Positions 52,351 through 62,570 of a stretch of 64,000 bases of DNA are shown in pieces. Position 1 is the first letter of the stretch. Each line of letters opens with the position of its first letter. The notes beneath the pieces are model-generated. The model was not told the origin of the DNA, did no database searches, and saw nothing but the letters and a program-made list of their open reading frames with translations. A program made the translations under genes and the position numbers. The DNA comes from JANQSS01 sp965249735 (lineage in GTDB: Bacteria > Bacteroidota > Bacteroidia > Chitinophagales > Saprospiraceae), in the NCBI GenBank assembly GCA_965249735.1, contig CBDFMS010000025.1, forward strand, positions 496,001 through 560,000. The letters run 5' to 3'.

Positions 52351-55300
52351 TTGACTATACATCAATCATATCATTGTTTATTTCTTCGGCTGATTGTATT
52401 AAGCCTTTTTTTAGTTCTATTTGCGTGCCAGGATCCTCAGCCTTCAGAGGGCTTTAAATTATTAGACCATAGCCAAACAGGTCTAGACTTTCGAAATATG
52501 GTTCGCGAAACCGAGGACTTCAATATTTTCAAATATCAATATTTTTATAACGGGGGTGGTATTGCCATTGCCGACTATAACAATGACGGCCTGGAGGATG
52601 TATTTTTTACCGGAAATATGGTCAAAAATCGCCTCTTTTTAAATAAAGGAAATCTGAAATTTGAGGATATAACAATTCAAAGCAAAGTAGCAGAACAAGA
52701 AGGGTGGTGTACGGGTGCAAATGCCGTGGATATAAATCAGGACGGCTGGATGGACATTTATGTCTGTAGAGCAGGATATCCTTTTCCGGATCTTCGCAAA
52801 AATTTACTTTTTATAAATAACAAGGACAATACATTTACGGAATCAGCACAGACATATGGTCTGGATGATGCTGCTCACGCCACACATAGTGTCTTTTTTG
52901 ATTCAGATAAAGATGGTGATCTGGATTTGTTCTTGCTTAATCATTCGACTCCTGAATACTCCAAAGGAAATTTGGAGATATTCCAATTGCAAAATAAAAA
53001 AGACGCCGAAAATACAAATAAACTATATCGAAACGACAATAATAAGTTTATCGATATTACTGAAGAAGCCGGAATAACCGGAAATGTATTAAGTTTCAGT
53101 CTTGGTGTAAGTGTCTTTGACATCAACAATGACAATTATCCGGATATTTTTGTAGCCAATGATTTTAATGAACACGACTATCTGTATATTAATCAAAAAA
53201 ACAATCAATATATTGACAAACGGTCTGATTGGCTGGACAATATGTCCATGTTTTCAATGGGAACCGACTTCGCTGATATAGATAATAATGGCTTTCAAGA
53301 TCTGGTGGTTCTGGACATGTTACCGGAGTCAAACCACGACCAAAAAATGCATGCCGGGGCAGATAACTATGACAAAGTTGAACGATTGGTTGACAATGGT
53401 TTCGGCCATCAGTTTAGTCGAAACACCTTGCACTTAAATAATGGATTGGATCGCTTGATTGAAACAGGGCAGTATTATGGAATTGCAAACACCGACTGGA
53501 GTTGGAGTGCATTATTCATGGATTTTCAAAATGACGGATTGACCGACCTGTTTGTATCCAATGGCTATTTGAGGGACCATACAGACATGGATTTCTTGCA
53601 GTATACAGCTAACCAGGTATTACAAATTAATGCAGGCAAGGGACATGATGACTTCGAGCAATATCTGCAATCCATGCCACCTATCAATCAACCAAATTAT
53701 TTCTATAATCAATCCGGGGATAAATTTGAAAACATGTCACCCCATTGGAATTTGAATATTAAATCAGTAAGTCAAGGGGCGGCATATTCAGATTTAGACA
53801 ACGATGGAGATCTGGATCTTGTCGTCAATAATTCTGGGGAATATTCTTTTTTATATGAAAATTATGCGAATCAAAATGACAATAATTGGCTGACAATTAA
53901 ATTATCCGGTGATGCCCCCAATCGAAATGCCATCGGGGCAAAAGTCATTTTGTACTTTGACGATCAGGTCGTCCAAAAAGAATTACAACCATCCAGAGGG
54001 TTTCAATCTACCTCAACACAAAAACTTCATTTTGGTACAGGTGAGTTATCATCGTACGATTCAATAGCTGTCATTTGGCCGGATGAATCTCGACAAGTCG
54101 TCACAGGTCTAACTTGTTGCCAGGAACTTAACATAGAAAAATCCTCGTCTCGCCAATCTGCTGAACAATACGTGGCGGACAATACGTCTGTTTTTGAATT
54201 TGTAGATCTCGGAATCGATTATCTGCACAAAGAAACGACCTTTCGTGATCTCACTGTTCAACCGCTCATGCCCTGGTATCAGACGGATGTTTCACCAAAA
54301 ATGAACCAGGCGGATATTGATGGAGACGGGCTTGATGATTTGGTTGTTGGTGGTTCAGCGGAAAATCTGACCTATGTGTTTTTCCAGAAAAAGAATGGTG
54401 GTTTTACAAATCAAGTATTAAGTCCGGATTATCTAAATGTAACCGATATATGTATTGATGATATAAACGGAGACGGAAAGCTTGATGTGGTATTGGCTGA
54501 TGGATCATATCGATATAAAAGCACCGACTCACTGGCAGCCATTCACATATTGTATCAAACGGGAGAAAGAACCTTTGTCGATAATAAAATTGCATTGGCG
54601 GGATGTAATCCAGCTTCCGTTTGTGCAGGAGACTTTAATGATGATGGCCAAACTGATTTATTTGCAGGTGGCAGTCCTTGGTACAACAATTACCCGGTAG
54701 CATCTTCGTCAGCGATTATTGAAGTTGGCGAAAACGGGTCAAGGGTAATTCGATATCATGATATCGGGTCGGTATCGGATTGTTATGTAAATGATCTACA
54801 TGACGAAAACGGACCTGAAATCATAACCGCCGGACCCTGGAATAAAATCAGGGTATTTAATATATTTTCGAAATGGAAGGAACTGACGGAAGGAATTTTA
54901 CCTACGAATTATTCAGGTTTTTGGAATGATCTACTTCCTGTAGATACGGACGGAGATGGAGATTTGGATTTAATAGCCGGTAATATTGGTGAAAATTCTC
55001 AACTCACAGCGAGCAAAGAAAATGCCTTGAAACTCTGGTATGATGATGTTGATAAAAATGGTAGTATAGATCCAATCATGGGATATTATGTCATCGATGA
55101 TCACTATCCGTTTCCATCACGTGAGGATTTATTGGCCCAGATCCCCCTGCTGAAAAAAGATTTTTTGTCATTTGCAGATTATGCCGACGTGACATTTCAG
55201 GAATTAATCGAAATATCTGGATTTAAAGAACCGTCATTGTTGACAATTGATACATTGGCTCATTTACTTTTTACAAATGAAAATGGGCAGTTGATCCCGC

Positions 55301-55620
55301 AGGGCATGCCATCGCAACTACAATTTGCTCCAATCTATACAATGCGTACTTTGGATGTGAATGCGGACGGGAAAACCGATTTGTATGTAGGAGGAAATAA
55401 AAAAAGAAATTTGGTAAAAATTGGTCACTTATCCGGATCGGTTGGAACTATTTTGCAGAACGACGGAGATAATATGTTTTCCGTCCTGGATTCGGATAAA
55501 TCCGGTATTCGAATAATCGGAGAACAGCGCGGCAGTGCTGTTTTAAATATCAATGACCAAATGCATCTGATAGCTTGTCCAATTGGAAGTGAATTGGTTA
55601 GCTATCGACTTAATGAATAG
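52351..55620 (+). CDS. FG-GAP/VCBS-repeat lipoprotein with ASPIC/UnbV domain (CRTAC1-like)
   Basis: A 1089-residue predicted lipoprotein. The start is TTG at 52351 (no ATG is available before the signal peptide), with lipobox LVLFACQDP. It contains many FG-GAP/VCBS calcium-binding repeats in a beta-propeller (GIAIADYNNDGLEDVFFTGN, NAVDINQDGWMDIYVC, DIDNNGFQDLVVLDML, DLDNDGDLDLVVNN, DIDGDGLDDLVVGG). An ASPIC/UnbV domain lies at about 520-585 (NAIGAKVILYFDDQVVQKELQPSRGFQSTSTQKLHFGTG). Such proteins are recurrent neighbours of SusC/SusD pairs in Bacteroidota and are thought to bind ligand or help on the surface; the function is not proven. Confidence 0.85.
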   Translation: MTIHQSYHCLFLRLIVLSLFLVLFACQDPQPSEGFKLLDHSQTGLDFRNMVRETEDFNIFKYQYFYNGGGIAIADYNNDGLEDVFFTGNMVKNRLFLNKGNLKFEDITIQSKVAEQEGWCTGANAVDINQDGWMDIYVCRAGYPFPDLRKNLLFINNKDNTFTESAQTYGLDDAAHATHSVFFDSDKDGDLDLFLLNHSTPEYSKGNLEIFQLQNKKDAENTNKLYRNDNNKFIDITEEAGITGNVLSFSLGVSVFDINNDNYPDIFVANDFNEHDYLYINQKNNQYIDKRSDWLDNMSMFSMGTDFADIDNNGFQDLVVLDMLPESNHDQKMHAGADNYDKVERLVDNGFGHQFSRNTLHLNNGLDRLIETGQYYGIANTDWSWSALFMDFQNDGLTDLFVSNGYLRDHTDMDFLQYTANQVLQINAGKGHDDFEQYLQSMPPINQPNYFYNQSGDKFENMSPHWNLNIKSVSQGAAYSDLDNDGDLDLVVNNSGEYSFLYENYANQNDNNWLTIKLSGDAPNRNAIGAKVILYFDDQVVQKELQPSRGFQSTSTQKLHFGTGELSSYDSIAVIWPDESRQVVTGLTCCQELNIEKSSSRQSAEQYVADNTSVFEFVDLGIDYLHKETTFRDLTVQPLMPWYQTDVSPKMNQADIDGDGLDDLVVGGSAENLTYVFFQKKNGGFTNQVLSPDYLNVTDICIDDINGDGKLDVVLADGSYRYKSTDSLAAIHILYQTGERTFVDNKIALAGCNPASVCAGDFNDDGQTDLFAGGSPWYNNYPVASSSAIIEVGENGSRVIRYHDIGSVSDCYVNDLHDENGPEIITAGPWNKIRVFNIFSKWKELTEGILPTNYSGFWNDLLPVDTDGDGDLDLIAGNIGENSQLTASKENALKLWYDDVDKNGSIDPIMGYYVIDDHYPFPSREDLLAQIPLLKKDFLSFADYADVTFQELIEISGFKEPSLLTIDTLAHLLFTNENGQLIPQGMPSQLQFAPIYTMRTLDVNADGKTDLYVGGNKKRNLVKIGHLSGSVGTILQNDGDNMFSVLDSDKSGIRIIGEQRGSAVLNINDQMHLIACPIGSELVSYRLNE

Positions 55621-55641
55621 CGTTGTGGAAAGTTAATAACC

Positions 55642-56379
55642 ATGAATAAATTTATAGATCTGCAGAAATGGAATGATAATGGGTTTTTAATTATGGAAGC
55701 ATTGCTATCGACTCAGCAATTAGCGGAATTGCGTGAAATGTGCGAGGCGTTTTTGTCAGGAAAATATAATACAGAAGGACTGCGATCTGATTTAAGTGGA
55801 AAAAGCTCGGATTTCGAAAAGGAGCGTATTACGCAGATTATGCGTCCTTCGCTTATCCATCCGGCACTACTTGAATCTTCCGTCTATCGGTTGATCATGG
55901 AGGTCGGTAAAAAAATTATTGGAGAAGATGCAGCGGTTGATTTTGACATGATTATAAATAAAAGGCCATTCACTAAAGCGCCAACACCATGGCATCAGGA
56001 TGCGGCATACTGGCCAGATATGTCCGATACACGTTCGTGCTCGTTTTGGATTGCTTTAGATGATGCCGACGAAGAAAACGGGTGTATGCAATACATCGCA
56101 CAATCCCATACATCACCACTTCGGGCACATACATTTGAATATGAGGGAGGAGCATTGCAAACACAAGTATCGGCGACCGATGAAATCACCAGAGGAGTCA
56201 TATCAGCCGGGAGTGCCATCGTCCATCACGGATATACATTACATGGTGCTTTGGGTAATGAATCGAACAGACAAAGACGCGCCTGGATCATCAACATGCG
56301 CCCGGAAGCCATGATTACTTATTTGCGCGAAAATGATTATGATCATACCGGAAAACGAAAAACCAAGACAAATGAATAA
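55642..56379 (+). CDS. Phytanoyl-CoA dioxygenase-family (PhyH) oxygenase
   Basis: A 245-residue Fe(II)/2-oxoglutarate dioxygenase of the PhyH type. The metal ligands are HxD in TPWHQDAAYWPD and the distal His in VHHGYTLHGALGNESN, with the 2OG-binding Arg in RQRRAWIINMRPE. The opening FIDLQKWNDNGFLIMEALLSTQQLAELREMCEAFLSG is typical. Family members oxidise small ligands or metabolites (for example phytanoyl-CoA, or hydroxylation of amino acids and sugars), so the substrate is not evident. Its last bases overlap the GH20 start (ATGAATAA, 8 bases), so it is translationally coupled to the amino-sugar locus. Confidence 0.85.
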   Translation: MNKFIDLQKWNDNGFLIMEALLSTQQLAELREMCEAFLSGKYNTEGLRSDLSGKSSDFEKERITQIMRPSLIHPALLESSVYRLIMEVGKKIIGEDAAVDFDMIINKRPFTKAPTPWHQDAAYWPDMSDTRSCSFWIALDDADEENGCMQYIAQSHTSPLRAHTFEYEGGALQTQVSATDEITRGVISAGSAIVHHGYTLHGALGNESNRQRRAWIINMRPEAMITYLRENDYDHTGKRKTKTNE

Positions 56380-58618
56380 TTGCAAACCATTTTTCTTTTT
56401 ATTACTCTTCGTCGTATTTGGATGTTCGACTGAGCAAATTGAAACGACAAATTTTGATGTCATTCCATATCCATCATCAGTTGTGGCTACAACTGGATTT
56501 TCATCCATAGAATCAGTTCAGCTTAATGCGGCGGATTCATTTTATTCAGGATTGAATCCATGGTTGTCAACACTTGATTTCAAAGTAATCATTGAAGCCG
56601 AAAAAGAAGCGAACACCTCGATCACAAAACTATCTGATAAACCAAAAGGCAGTTATTCGCTTGAAATTCAGGATCAAAAAATAGAAATTTCGGTTCAGGA
56701 CAATGAAGGATTACGAAATGCCTTTGTAACGTTACTTCAATTATATCGATTAAATAATAGATCTTTCCCAATAGTAAAAATTGAAGATGAGCCTCGTTTT
56801 TCTTATCGAGGAATGCACCTGGATGTGAGTCGCCATTTTTATCCGTTACATGATATTAAAAAATATATCGATTATCTGGCCTATTATAAATACAACACAT
56901 TTCATTGGCATCTTACCGACGATCAGGGGTGGCGAATAGAAATAAAGAAGTACCCTAAATTGCATGAAATAGGGGGTTTTCGAGACGAAACACTTGTCGG
57001 GCATTACAATAATCAACCGCATCAATTCGATGGAAAGAAATACGGCGGATATTATACCCAGGAGGAAGCTGCAGAAGTGGTAGCTTACGCAGACGCACGT
57101 GGGATAGAGGTCATTCCTGAGATTGAATTGCCGGGACATAGCCTTGCGGCGCTGACAGCATATCCTGAATTAGGTTGTGAAAAAAAGGAATATAAAGTTG
57201 CCACGAAATGGGGTGTCTTTTCCGATGTGTATTGTCCTACAGAAAGTACCATTCAATTTTTGCAAGAAGTATTGACTGAAATTATTGAAATTTTTCCTTC
57301 TCCATATATTCATATTGGTGGTGATGAATGTCCAAAAACGGCATGGGAAAATAGTGCCTTTTGTCAGAAACTAATTAAAGAATATAAATTAGAAGATGAA
57401 CATGGGCTGCAAAGTTATTTTATCGGACGAATTGAGAAGTTTCTCAACGGACAAGATAAAATGATAATCGGCTGGGATGAGATATTAGAAGGAGGTCTGG
57501 CGCCGAACGCCACCGTCATGTCATGGCGCGGTGAACAAGGCGGAATCGAAGCTGCAAATGCCAATCATGAGGTCGTGATGACACCTACGTCACATTGTTA
57601 CTTTGATTATTATCAATCCGAACATCCGGACGAACCACTGGCTATCGGGGGTTATCTGCCATATGAGAAAGTGTATAGTTGGAATGTCATTCCGGAGGAT
57701 CTACCGAATAATAAACATCAATTTATTATTGGAGGCCAGGGCAATATTTGGACAGAATATCTTCCTACTTTCGATCTGGTTGAATACATGGGTCTCACAC
57801 GAATGGCAACATTATCAGAAGTCCTGTGGAAAAGAAGTGATGAAAAAGACATCGACCGATTTAATCAAAGTTTGTATCAGCATACGACATATTGGAAAGG
57901 ACAAAATGTCAATATGGCGAATCACCTCCTTGATGCCAGTGTTGCTATTGAAGTGAAACCCGGTAAAGGGGTATTTCTGACTTCAGATTCCAAACTTGAT
58001 GAAGCAATTAAGTATGTGAGTACACCGGGTATTGATAGTTTTCAGCTGCAAGAATCAGCAGAAGTGGTCTGTGGCCGACCCGGCGTTTATTCATTTTATC
58101 ATGAATTAAACGGCGAAAAGGGTAGGACAAAAGATTTGGTTTTCACCCCTCATAAAGGAAACAAGGCCTCAATTATTATAACCAAGGATCCCGCCTTGAA
58201 ATATAGTGGTAATGGGCCTCAGAGTGTAGTTAACGGTGTTGTGGGAGATAATGATCGCTATGGCGGTTCGGAATGGTTGGGATTCAATGGAGATGATTTT
58301 GAAGCCGTGATTGATCTTCAGGAAAAACAAATCTTACGCTCTGTATCCATGCGATTTTTTAAGGGTGAAGGACAATGGATTTATCTGCCGGCAAAAATAA
58401 CATTAATGGCCTCTCTGGATGGCATTGATTATGAGACCCTTGTTAGCCATGAAAGTCCAACAACAGAATCAAAAATTGCTACGGTTGAATTGGATGCAAA
58501 GGAATTCTCAGGAAGATATATAAAACTAATTGCCGAAAATTATGGAGAAATTCCGTCTGACAAACAAGGTGGTGGTAATCCCGCCTGGCTTTTTGTTGAC
58601 GAAATAGTAATTCAATAA
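56372..58618 (+). CDS. GH20 beta-N-acetylhexosaminidase lipoprotein
   Basis: A 748-residue lipoprotein hydrolase; lipobox VVFGCSTEQ after ATG 56372, which overlaps the previous stop (an upstream frame start at 56333 is not needed). Domain order: GH20b-like N-terminal domain (about 22-120), then the GH20 (beta/alpha)8 barrel from RFSYRGMHLDVSRHFYP through YKYNTFHWHLTDDQGWRIEIKKYPKLHEIG. The catalytic pair is D318/E319 in HIGGDECPKTAWE. Other key segments are GWDEILEGG, and WTEYLPTFDLVEYM. The C-terminal ~170 residues (LGFNGDDFEAVIDLQEKQILRSVSMRFFKGEGQWIYLPAKITLMASLDG) are a discoidin/F5-8-like carbohydrate-binding domain. It cleaves terminal GlcNAc or GalNAc from glycans at the cell surface, supplying the Sus system. 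Confidence 0.93.
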   Translation: MNNCKPFFFLLLFVVFGCSTEQIETTNFDVIPYPSSVVATTGFSSIESVQLNAADSFYSGLNPWLSTLDFKVIIEAEKEANTSITKLSDKPKGSYSLEIQDQKIEISVQDNEGLRNAFVTLLQLYRLNNRSFPIVKIEDEPRFSYRGMHLDVSRHFYPLHDIKKYIDYLAYYKYNTFHWHLTDDQGWRIEIKKYPKLHEIGGFRDETLVGHYNNQPHQFDGKKYGGYYTQEEAAEVVAYADARGIEVIPEIELPGHSLAALTAYPELGCEKKEYKVATKWGVFSDVYCPTESTIQFLQEVLTEIIEIFPSPYIHIGGDECPKTAWENSAFCQKLIKEYKLEDEHGLQSYFIGRIEKFLNGQDKMIIGWDEILEGGLAPNATVMSWRGEQGGIEAANANHEVVMTPTSHCYFDYYQSEHPDEPLAIGGYLPYEKVYSWNVIPEDLPNNKHQFIIGGQGNIWTEYLPTFDLVEYMGLTRMATLSEVLWKRSDEKDIDRFNQSLYQHTTYWKGQNVNMANHLLDASVAIEVKPGKGVFLTSDSKLDEAIKYVSTPGIDSFQLQESAEVVCGRPGVYSFYHELNGEKGRTKDLVFTPHKGNKASIIITKDPALKYSGNGPQSVVNGVVGDNDRYGGSEWLGFNGDDFEAVIDLQEKQILRSVSMRFFKGEGQWIYLPAKITLMASLDGIDYETLVSHESPTTESKIATVELDAKEFSGRYIKLIAENYGEIPSDKQGGGNPAWLFVDEIVIQ

Positions 58619-58719
58619 AAATACGTTTAATCACCTCAAGGCATTCGATAATAATTCGAGTCAATTTATCGCCTGGTCGTTTATTGCTAAGAATAGAAAT
58701 TTAAAATAATACTTAACCC

Positions 58720-60483
58720 ATGAATTTAACATCATTTGATTGGATTATCATCGTCGCTTTTTTTGCTTTTACGTTGTTTATCGGGGTATGGGCATCAAAA
58801 AAAGCGGGACGCAGTGCGAAAGACTTTTTTCTATCAGGACGTGATATGCCCTGGTGGTTACTCGGTGTTTCGATGGTGGCCACGACATTCAGTGCGGATA
58901 CACCCAATTTAGTAACTGATATTATCCGAAAAAATGGTGTCGCAGGTAATTGGGTTTGGTGGGCATTTCTTTTGACTGGAATGGCCACGGTTTTTATCTA
59001 TGCGAAATTATGGAGACGGTCGGGTATTACCACGGATTTGGAATTTTATGAGTTGCGGTACAGTGGTCCGGCAGCAACATTTTTGCGCGGATTTAGATCA
59101 ATTTATTTAGGGGTCTTTTTTAATGTCATGATTATGGCATCTGTATTACTGGCCGGTATTAAAATAGCCGGTATCATGCTCGGCATTTCACCCATCCAAA
59201 CAGTTTTATTGGTCTCGCTTGTTACGGTAATATATTCATCACTTGGTGGTTTGCGTGGAGTTATTCTTACAGATTTCTTTCAGTTTATCTTAAGTATGAT
59301 TGGTATGATAGCAGGGGCTATTTATATTGTCGACTTACCCCAGATCGGTGGTGTTCAAAAATTAATCTCACACCCAAATGTTGTTGGTAAGATTGAATTA
59401 TTTCCGGATTTTTCTGATCTAAATGTGGCTATTCCTTTGTTTTTTATACCACTTGCTGTTCAATGGTGGTCAGTATGGTATCCTGGCGCAGAACCGGGTG
59501 GTGGTGGATATATAGCGCAGCGTATGTTGTCTGCAAAGGACGAACGCGACGCTGTTAAAGCTACATTGTTTTTCAATATCGCGCATTATTCTCTGAGGCC
59601 ATGGCCGTGGATATTAATTGCTCTGGCATCGCTTGTTGTGTTTCCTGATTTGGCAAATATAAAAGCCAGCTTCCCCGGCATTGATGATAGCATTGTCGCG
59701 AATGACCTCGCGTTTCCGGCGATGTTGACCCTTCTTCCATCCGGATTATTAGGACTAGTCATTGCCGCCTTGATTGCAGCCCTGATGTCGACCATTAGTA
59801 CGCACCTCAATTGGGGAGCCTCCTACATCGTAAATGATTTTTATGTGCGATTTATCGACAGGGAAGCGACACAAAAATCACAGGTTAATATTGGTCGAAT
59901 TGCGACCGTAGTACTCATGGTGATCTCAGCCATATTTGCCCTTTTTCTCACAAATGCAATGCAGGCATTTAACATCCTGTTACAAATCGGAGCGGGAACA
60001 GGTCTATTGTTTCTATTGCGTTGGTTTTGGTGGCGAATAAATGCCTATAGCGAGATTGTGGCGATGATTGTATCGTTCTTAATCGCCATTTACTTCGAAC
60101 TAATTTACAGTGGTGGACTGGAAGACTATCAAAAAATGGTAATCGGTGTTGGAATAACTACAATAGCATGGATTAGTGCCACCTTAGTCACAAGACCGAC
60201 AGATCGCGGTGTGTTGAAGAAATTCTATTCTATGATTCATCCGCATCAGGGAGGATGGCTTCCTGTGGTGCAGGAGCTCCGTGAGGAAGGCCAGATGCCG
60301 AATGTAGACCAAGATCAACGATTCACCGTTGAGTTGCTTATGCTTTTTCTTGGCAGCGTGATGATCTATTGCACACTATTTGGTATCGGCTATGTATTAT
60401 ATGGCAGATTAGGTTGGGCAATCCTTTGCATTGGATTGGCAGTATTTTCCGGAATTGGACTCGGACGGCTTTGGAAAAGATGA
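58720..60483 (+). CDS. Sodium:solute symporter family transporter
   Basis: A 587-residue member of the SSS (LeuT-fold) family: 13-14 hydrophobic segments, with the signature AKDFFLSGRDMPWWLLGVSMVATTFSADTPNLV (helix 1/2 with SGR), the SLGGLRGVILTDFFQFILSM block and the ITTDLEFYELRYSGPAATFLRGFRSIYLG loop. Na+ is the expected coupling ion. In this locus it is a good candidate for the inner-membrane transporter of the GlcNAc-type monosaccharide released by GH20. Bacteroidota amino-sugar loci often use such a symporter (NagP-like functions belong to the MFS group instead). A 100-base gap separates it from the GH20 gene. Confidence 0.88.
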   Translation: MNLTSFDWIIIVAFFAFTLFIGVWASKKAGRSAKDFFLSGRDMPWWLLGVSMVATTFSADTPNLVTDIIRKNGVAGNWVWWAFLLTGMATVFIYAKLWRRSGITTDLEFYELRYSGPAATFLRGFRSIYLGVFFNVMIMASVLLAGIKIAGIMLGISPIQTVLLVSLVTVIYSSLGGLRGVILTDFFQFILSMIGMIAGAIYIVDLPQIGGVQKLISHPNVVGKIELFPDFSDLNVAIPLFFIPLAVQWWSVWYPGAEPGGGGYIAQRMLSAKDERDAVKATLFFNIAHYSLRPWPWILIALASLVVFPDLANIKASFPGIDDSIVANDLAFPAMLTLLPSGLLGLVIAALIAALMSTISTHLNWGASYIVNDFYVRFIDREATQKSQVNIGRIATVVLMVISAIFALFLTNAMQAFNILLQIGAGTGLLFLLRWFWWRINAYSEIVAMIVSFLIAIYFELIYSGGLEDYQKMVIGVGITTIAWISATLVTRPTDRGVLKKFYSMIHPHQGGWLPVVQELREEGQMPNVDQDQRFTVELLMLFLGSVMIYCTLFGIGYVLYGRLGWAILCIGLAVFSGIGLGRLWKR

Positions 60484-60668
60484 TGTTTTTTCACTTTTTC
60501 AGCGGTTTGAATCAACTCAGGCAACCTATTTAGTGTTCAATATACACGAAGTGTAAGGAAAAAATGAAATTTCTTAGAATTCAGGGTGTTACAGGACGAA
60601 TCGATGGCGAATTATTTCATGTATTCAATATAAGTCCTTAACTTATAACTTGTATAAAAAACATAATT

Positions 60669-62564
60669 ATGACATACCAAATTTCATCCCTTGAAGACTA
60701 CAAAAAGACCTATCAGGCCAGTGTGGACGACCCCGAAAAATTCTGGGCGGAACAAGCTGACTCGTTTTTGTGGAAAGAGAAATACGATCGTGTTCTTTCT
60801 TATGACTTTAAGGAGGCCAACTTCTCCTGGTTCACGGGAGGGAAATTGAATATCACCGAAAACTGTCTGGATCGCCACATCGCTGAACGAGGAGATCAGA
60901 CAGCCATTTTATGGGAACCCAATGATCCAAATGCGTCTTCAAAATCTTATACGTACAAAGAATTATTAGCTGAAGTATGTAAATGCGCCAATGCACTCAA
61001 ATCCCTGGGTGTAGGAAAAGGCGATCGCGTTGTATTTTATATGCCTATGGTTCCTGAATTGGCAATAGGCTTGCTGGCTTGTGCACGGATTGGAGCAATT
61101 CATTCTGTTGTATTTGCCGGTTTTTCAGCCCAGGCGCTTTCAGATCGTGTCAATGATGCCAGTGCAAAAGTTATCATTTGCTCTGACTACAATCATCGCG
61201 GCGTAAAAAATATTCCGGTGAAGGCTGTTGTTGACCACGCCATGGATATGGGATGTAATTCAGTAGAACATGTTATCGTTCATAAAAATACAGGTGGAGA
61301 ATTGAATTGGAGTGATGATGTGGATAGCTGGTGGCACGATCATGTCGATCACCAACCAACAACTTGTGAGCCTGCAACAATGGATGCTGAGGACATCTTG
61401 TTCATTCTTTATACCTCCGGTTCAACAGGAAAACCAAAGGGTGTTGTTCATACGTGTGGAGGATATATGGTATTCACCGCCTTTAGCTTCGAGAATGTCT
61501 TTCAATATAAAAAAGGTGATGTCTACTGGTGTACGGCGGATATAGGCTGGATCACAGGACACTCCTACATAGTTTATGGGCCACTGCTTGCCGGTGCAAC
61601 AACGATGATGTTTGAAGGTGTGCCGACGTATCCGGATCCGGGTCGTTTTTGGCAGATATGTGAAGAACATAAAGTCAATCAGTTCTATACAGCCCCAACC
61701 GCTATACGTGCACTCATGGCCAAAGGAGATGAATGGCCGGAAAAATATGATTTATCAAATCTTCGTGTTCTTGGATCCGTGGGAGAACCGATCAATGAAG
61801 AAGCCTGGCATTGGTATAACGAAAAGATCGGCCACGGCAATGCGCCTATAGTGGATACGTGGTGGCAAACAGAAACCGGAGGGATTATGATCTCACCATT
61901 ACCGGGAATTACGGATACCAAACCAGCATATGCTTCGTATCCATTACCCGGAGTTCAGCTGGTGCTGATGACGCCTGAAGGAAAAGAAATTGAAGGAAAT
62001 AATGTAGAAGGATTGCTTTGCATCAAATTTCCATGGCCATCTATGATTCGCACGACCTATGGCGATCATGAACGATGTAAACAAGTTTATTATTCCACGT
62101 TTGACGATATGTACTTTACAGGAGATGGCGCACGTCGCGACGAAGACGGACGTATTCGAGTCATCGGACGGGTAGATGATGTAATCAATGTCTCCGGTCA
62201 TCGTATGGGTACTGCAGAGGTGGAAAATGCCATTAACCAGCACCCAAACGTCATCGAATCAGCCGTAGTGGGATTTCCACACGAAATTAAAGGTCAGGGA
62301 ATTTATGCTTATGTTATAACAGGTGAATCAACAAATGGAAGTTCTACGGCCGATGAGATTCGTGCAGTTGTGAGCAAAGAAATTGGGCCAATTGCCAAGC
62401 CGGATAAAATTCAAATTGTCCCCGGCTTACCAAAAACGCGTTCCGGAAAGATCATGCGTCGCATATTACGCAAAGTGGCGGCCGGCGATACCTCAAGTTT
62501 AGGAGATGTATCTACCTTATTGAATCCTGAAGTTGTTGAAAAAATAATCAAAGGAGCTCAATAA
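60669..62564 (+). CDS. acs: Acetyl-CoA synthetase (AMP-forming)
   Basis: A 631-residue acetate-CoA ligase that makes acetyl-CoA from acetate, ATP and CoA. Core motifs: P-loop-like LYTSGSTGKPKGVVHT, WWQTETGGIMISPLPG, YFTGDGARRDEDGRIRVIGRVDD, and the C-terminal lysine loop LPKTRSGKIMRRILRKVA, whose first Lys after SG is the acetylation site in E. coli. Length is typical. In this locus it can reclaim the acetate released by deacetylation of GlcNAc. The NagX-like gene begins seven bases after its stop. Confidence 0.95.
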   Translation: MTYQISSLEDYKKTYQASVDDPEKFWAEQADSFLWKEKYDRVLSYDFKEANFSWFTGGKLNITENCLDRHIAERGDQTAILWEPNDPNASSKSYTYKELLAEVCKCANALKSLGVGKGDRVVFYMPMVPELAIGLLACARIGAIHSVVFAGFSAQALSDRVNDASAKVIICSDYNHRGVKNIPVKAVVDHAMDMGCNSVEHVIVHKNTGGELNWSDDVDSWWHDHVDHQPTTCEPATMDAEDILFILYTSGSTGKPKGVVHTCGGYMVFTAFSFENVFQYKKGDVYWCTADIGWITGHSYIVYGPLLAGATTMMFEGVPTYPDPGRFWQICEEHKVNQFYTAPTAIRALMAKGDEWPEKYDLSNLRVLGSVGEPINEEAWHWYNEKIGHGNAPIVDTWWQTETGGIMISPLPGITDTKPAYASYPLPGVQLVLMTPEGKEIEGNNVEGLLCIKFPWPSMIRTTYGDHERCKQVYYSTFDDMYFTGDGARRDEDGRIRVIGRVDDVINVSGHRMGTAEVENAINQHPNVIESAVVGFPHEIKGQGIYAYVITGESTNGSSTADEIRAVVSKEIGPIAKPDKIQIVPGLPKTRSGKIMRRILRKVAAGDTSSLGDVSTLLNPEVVEKIIKGAQ

Positions 62565-62570
62565 GATTTT

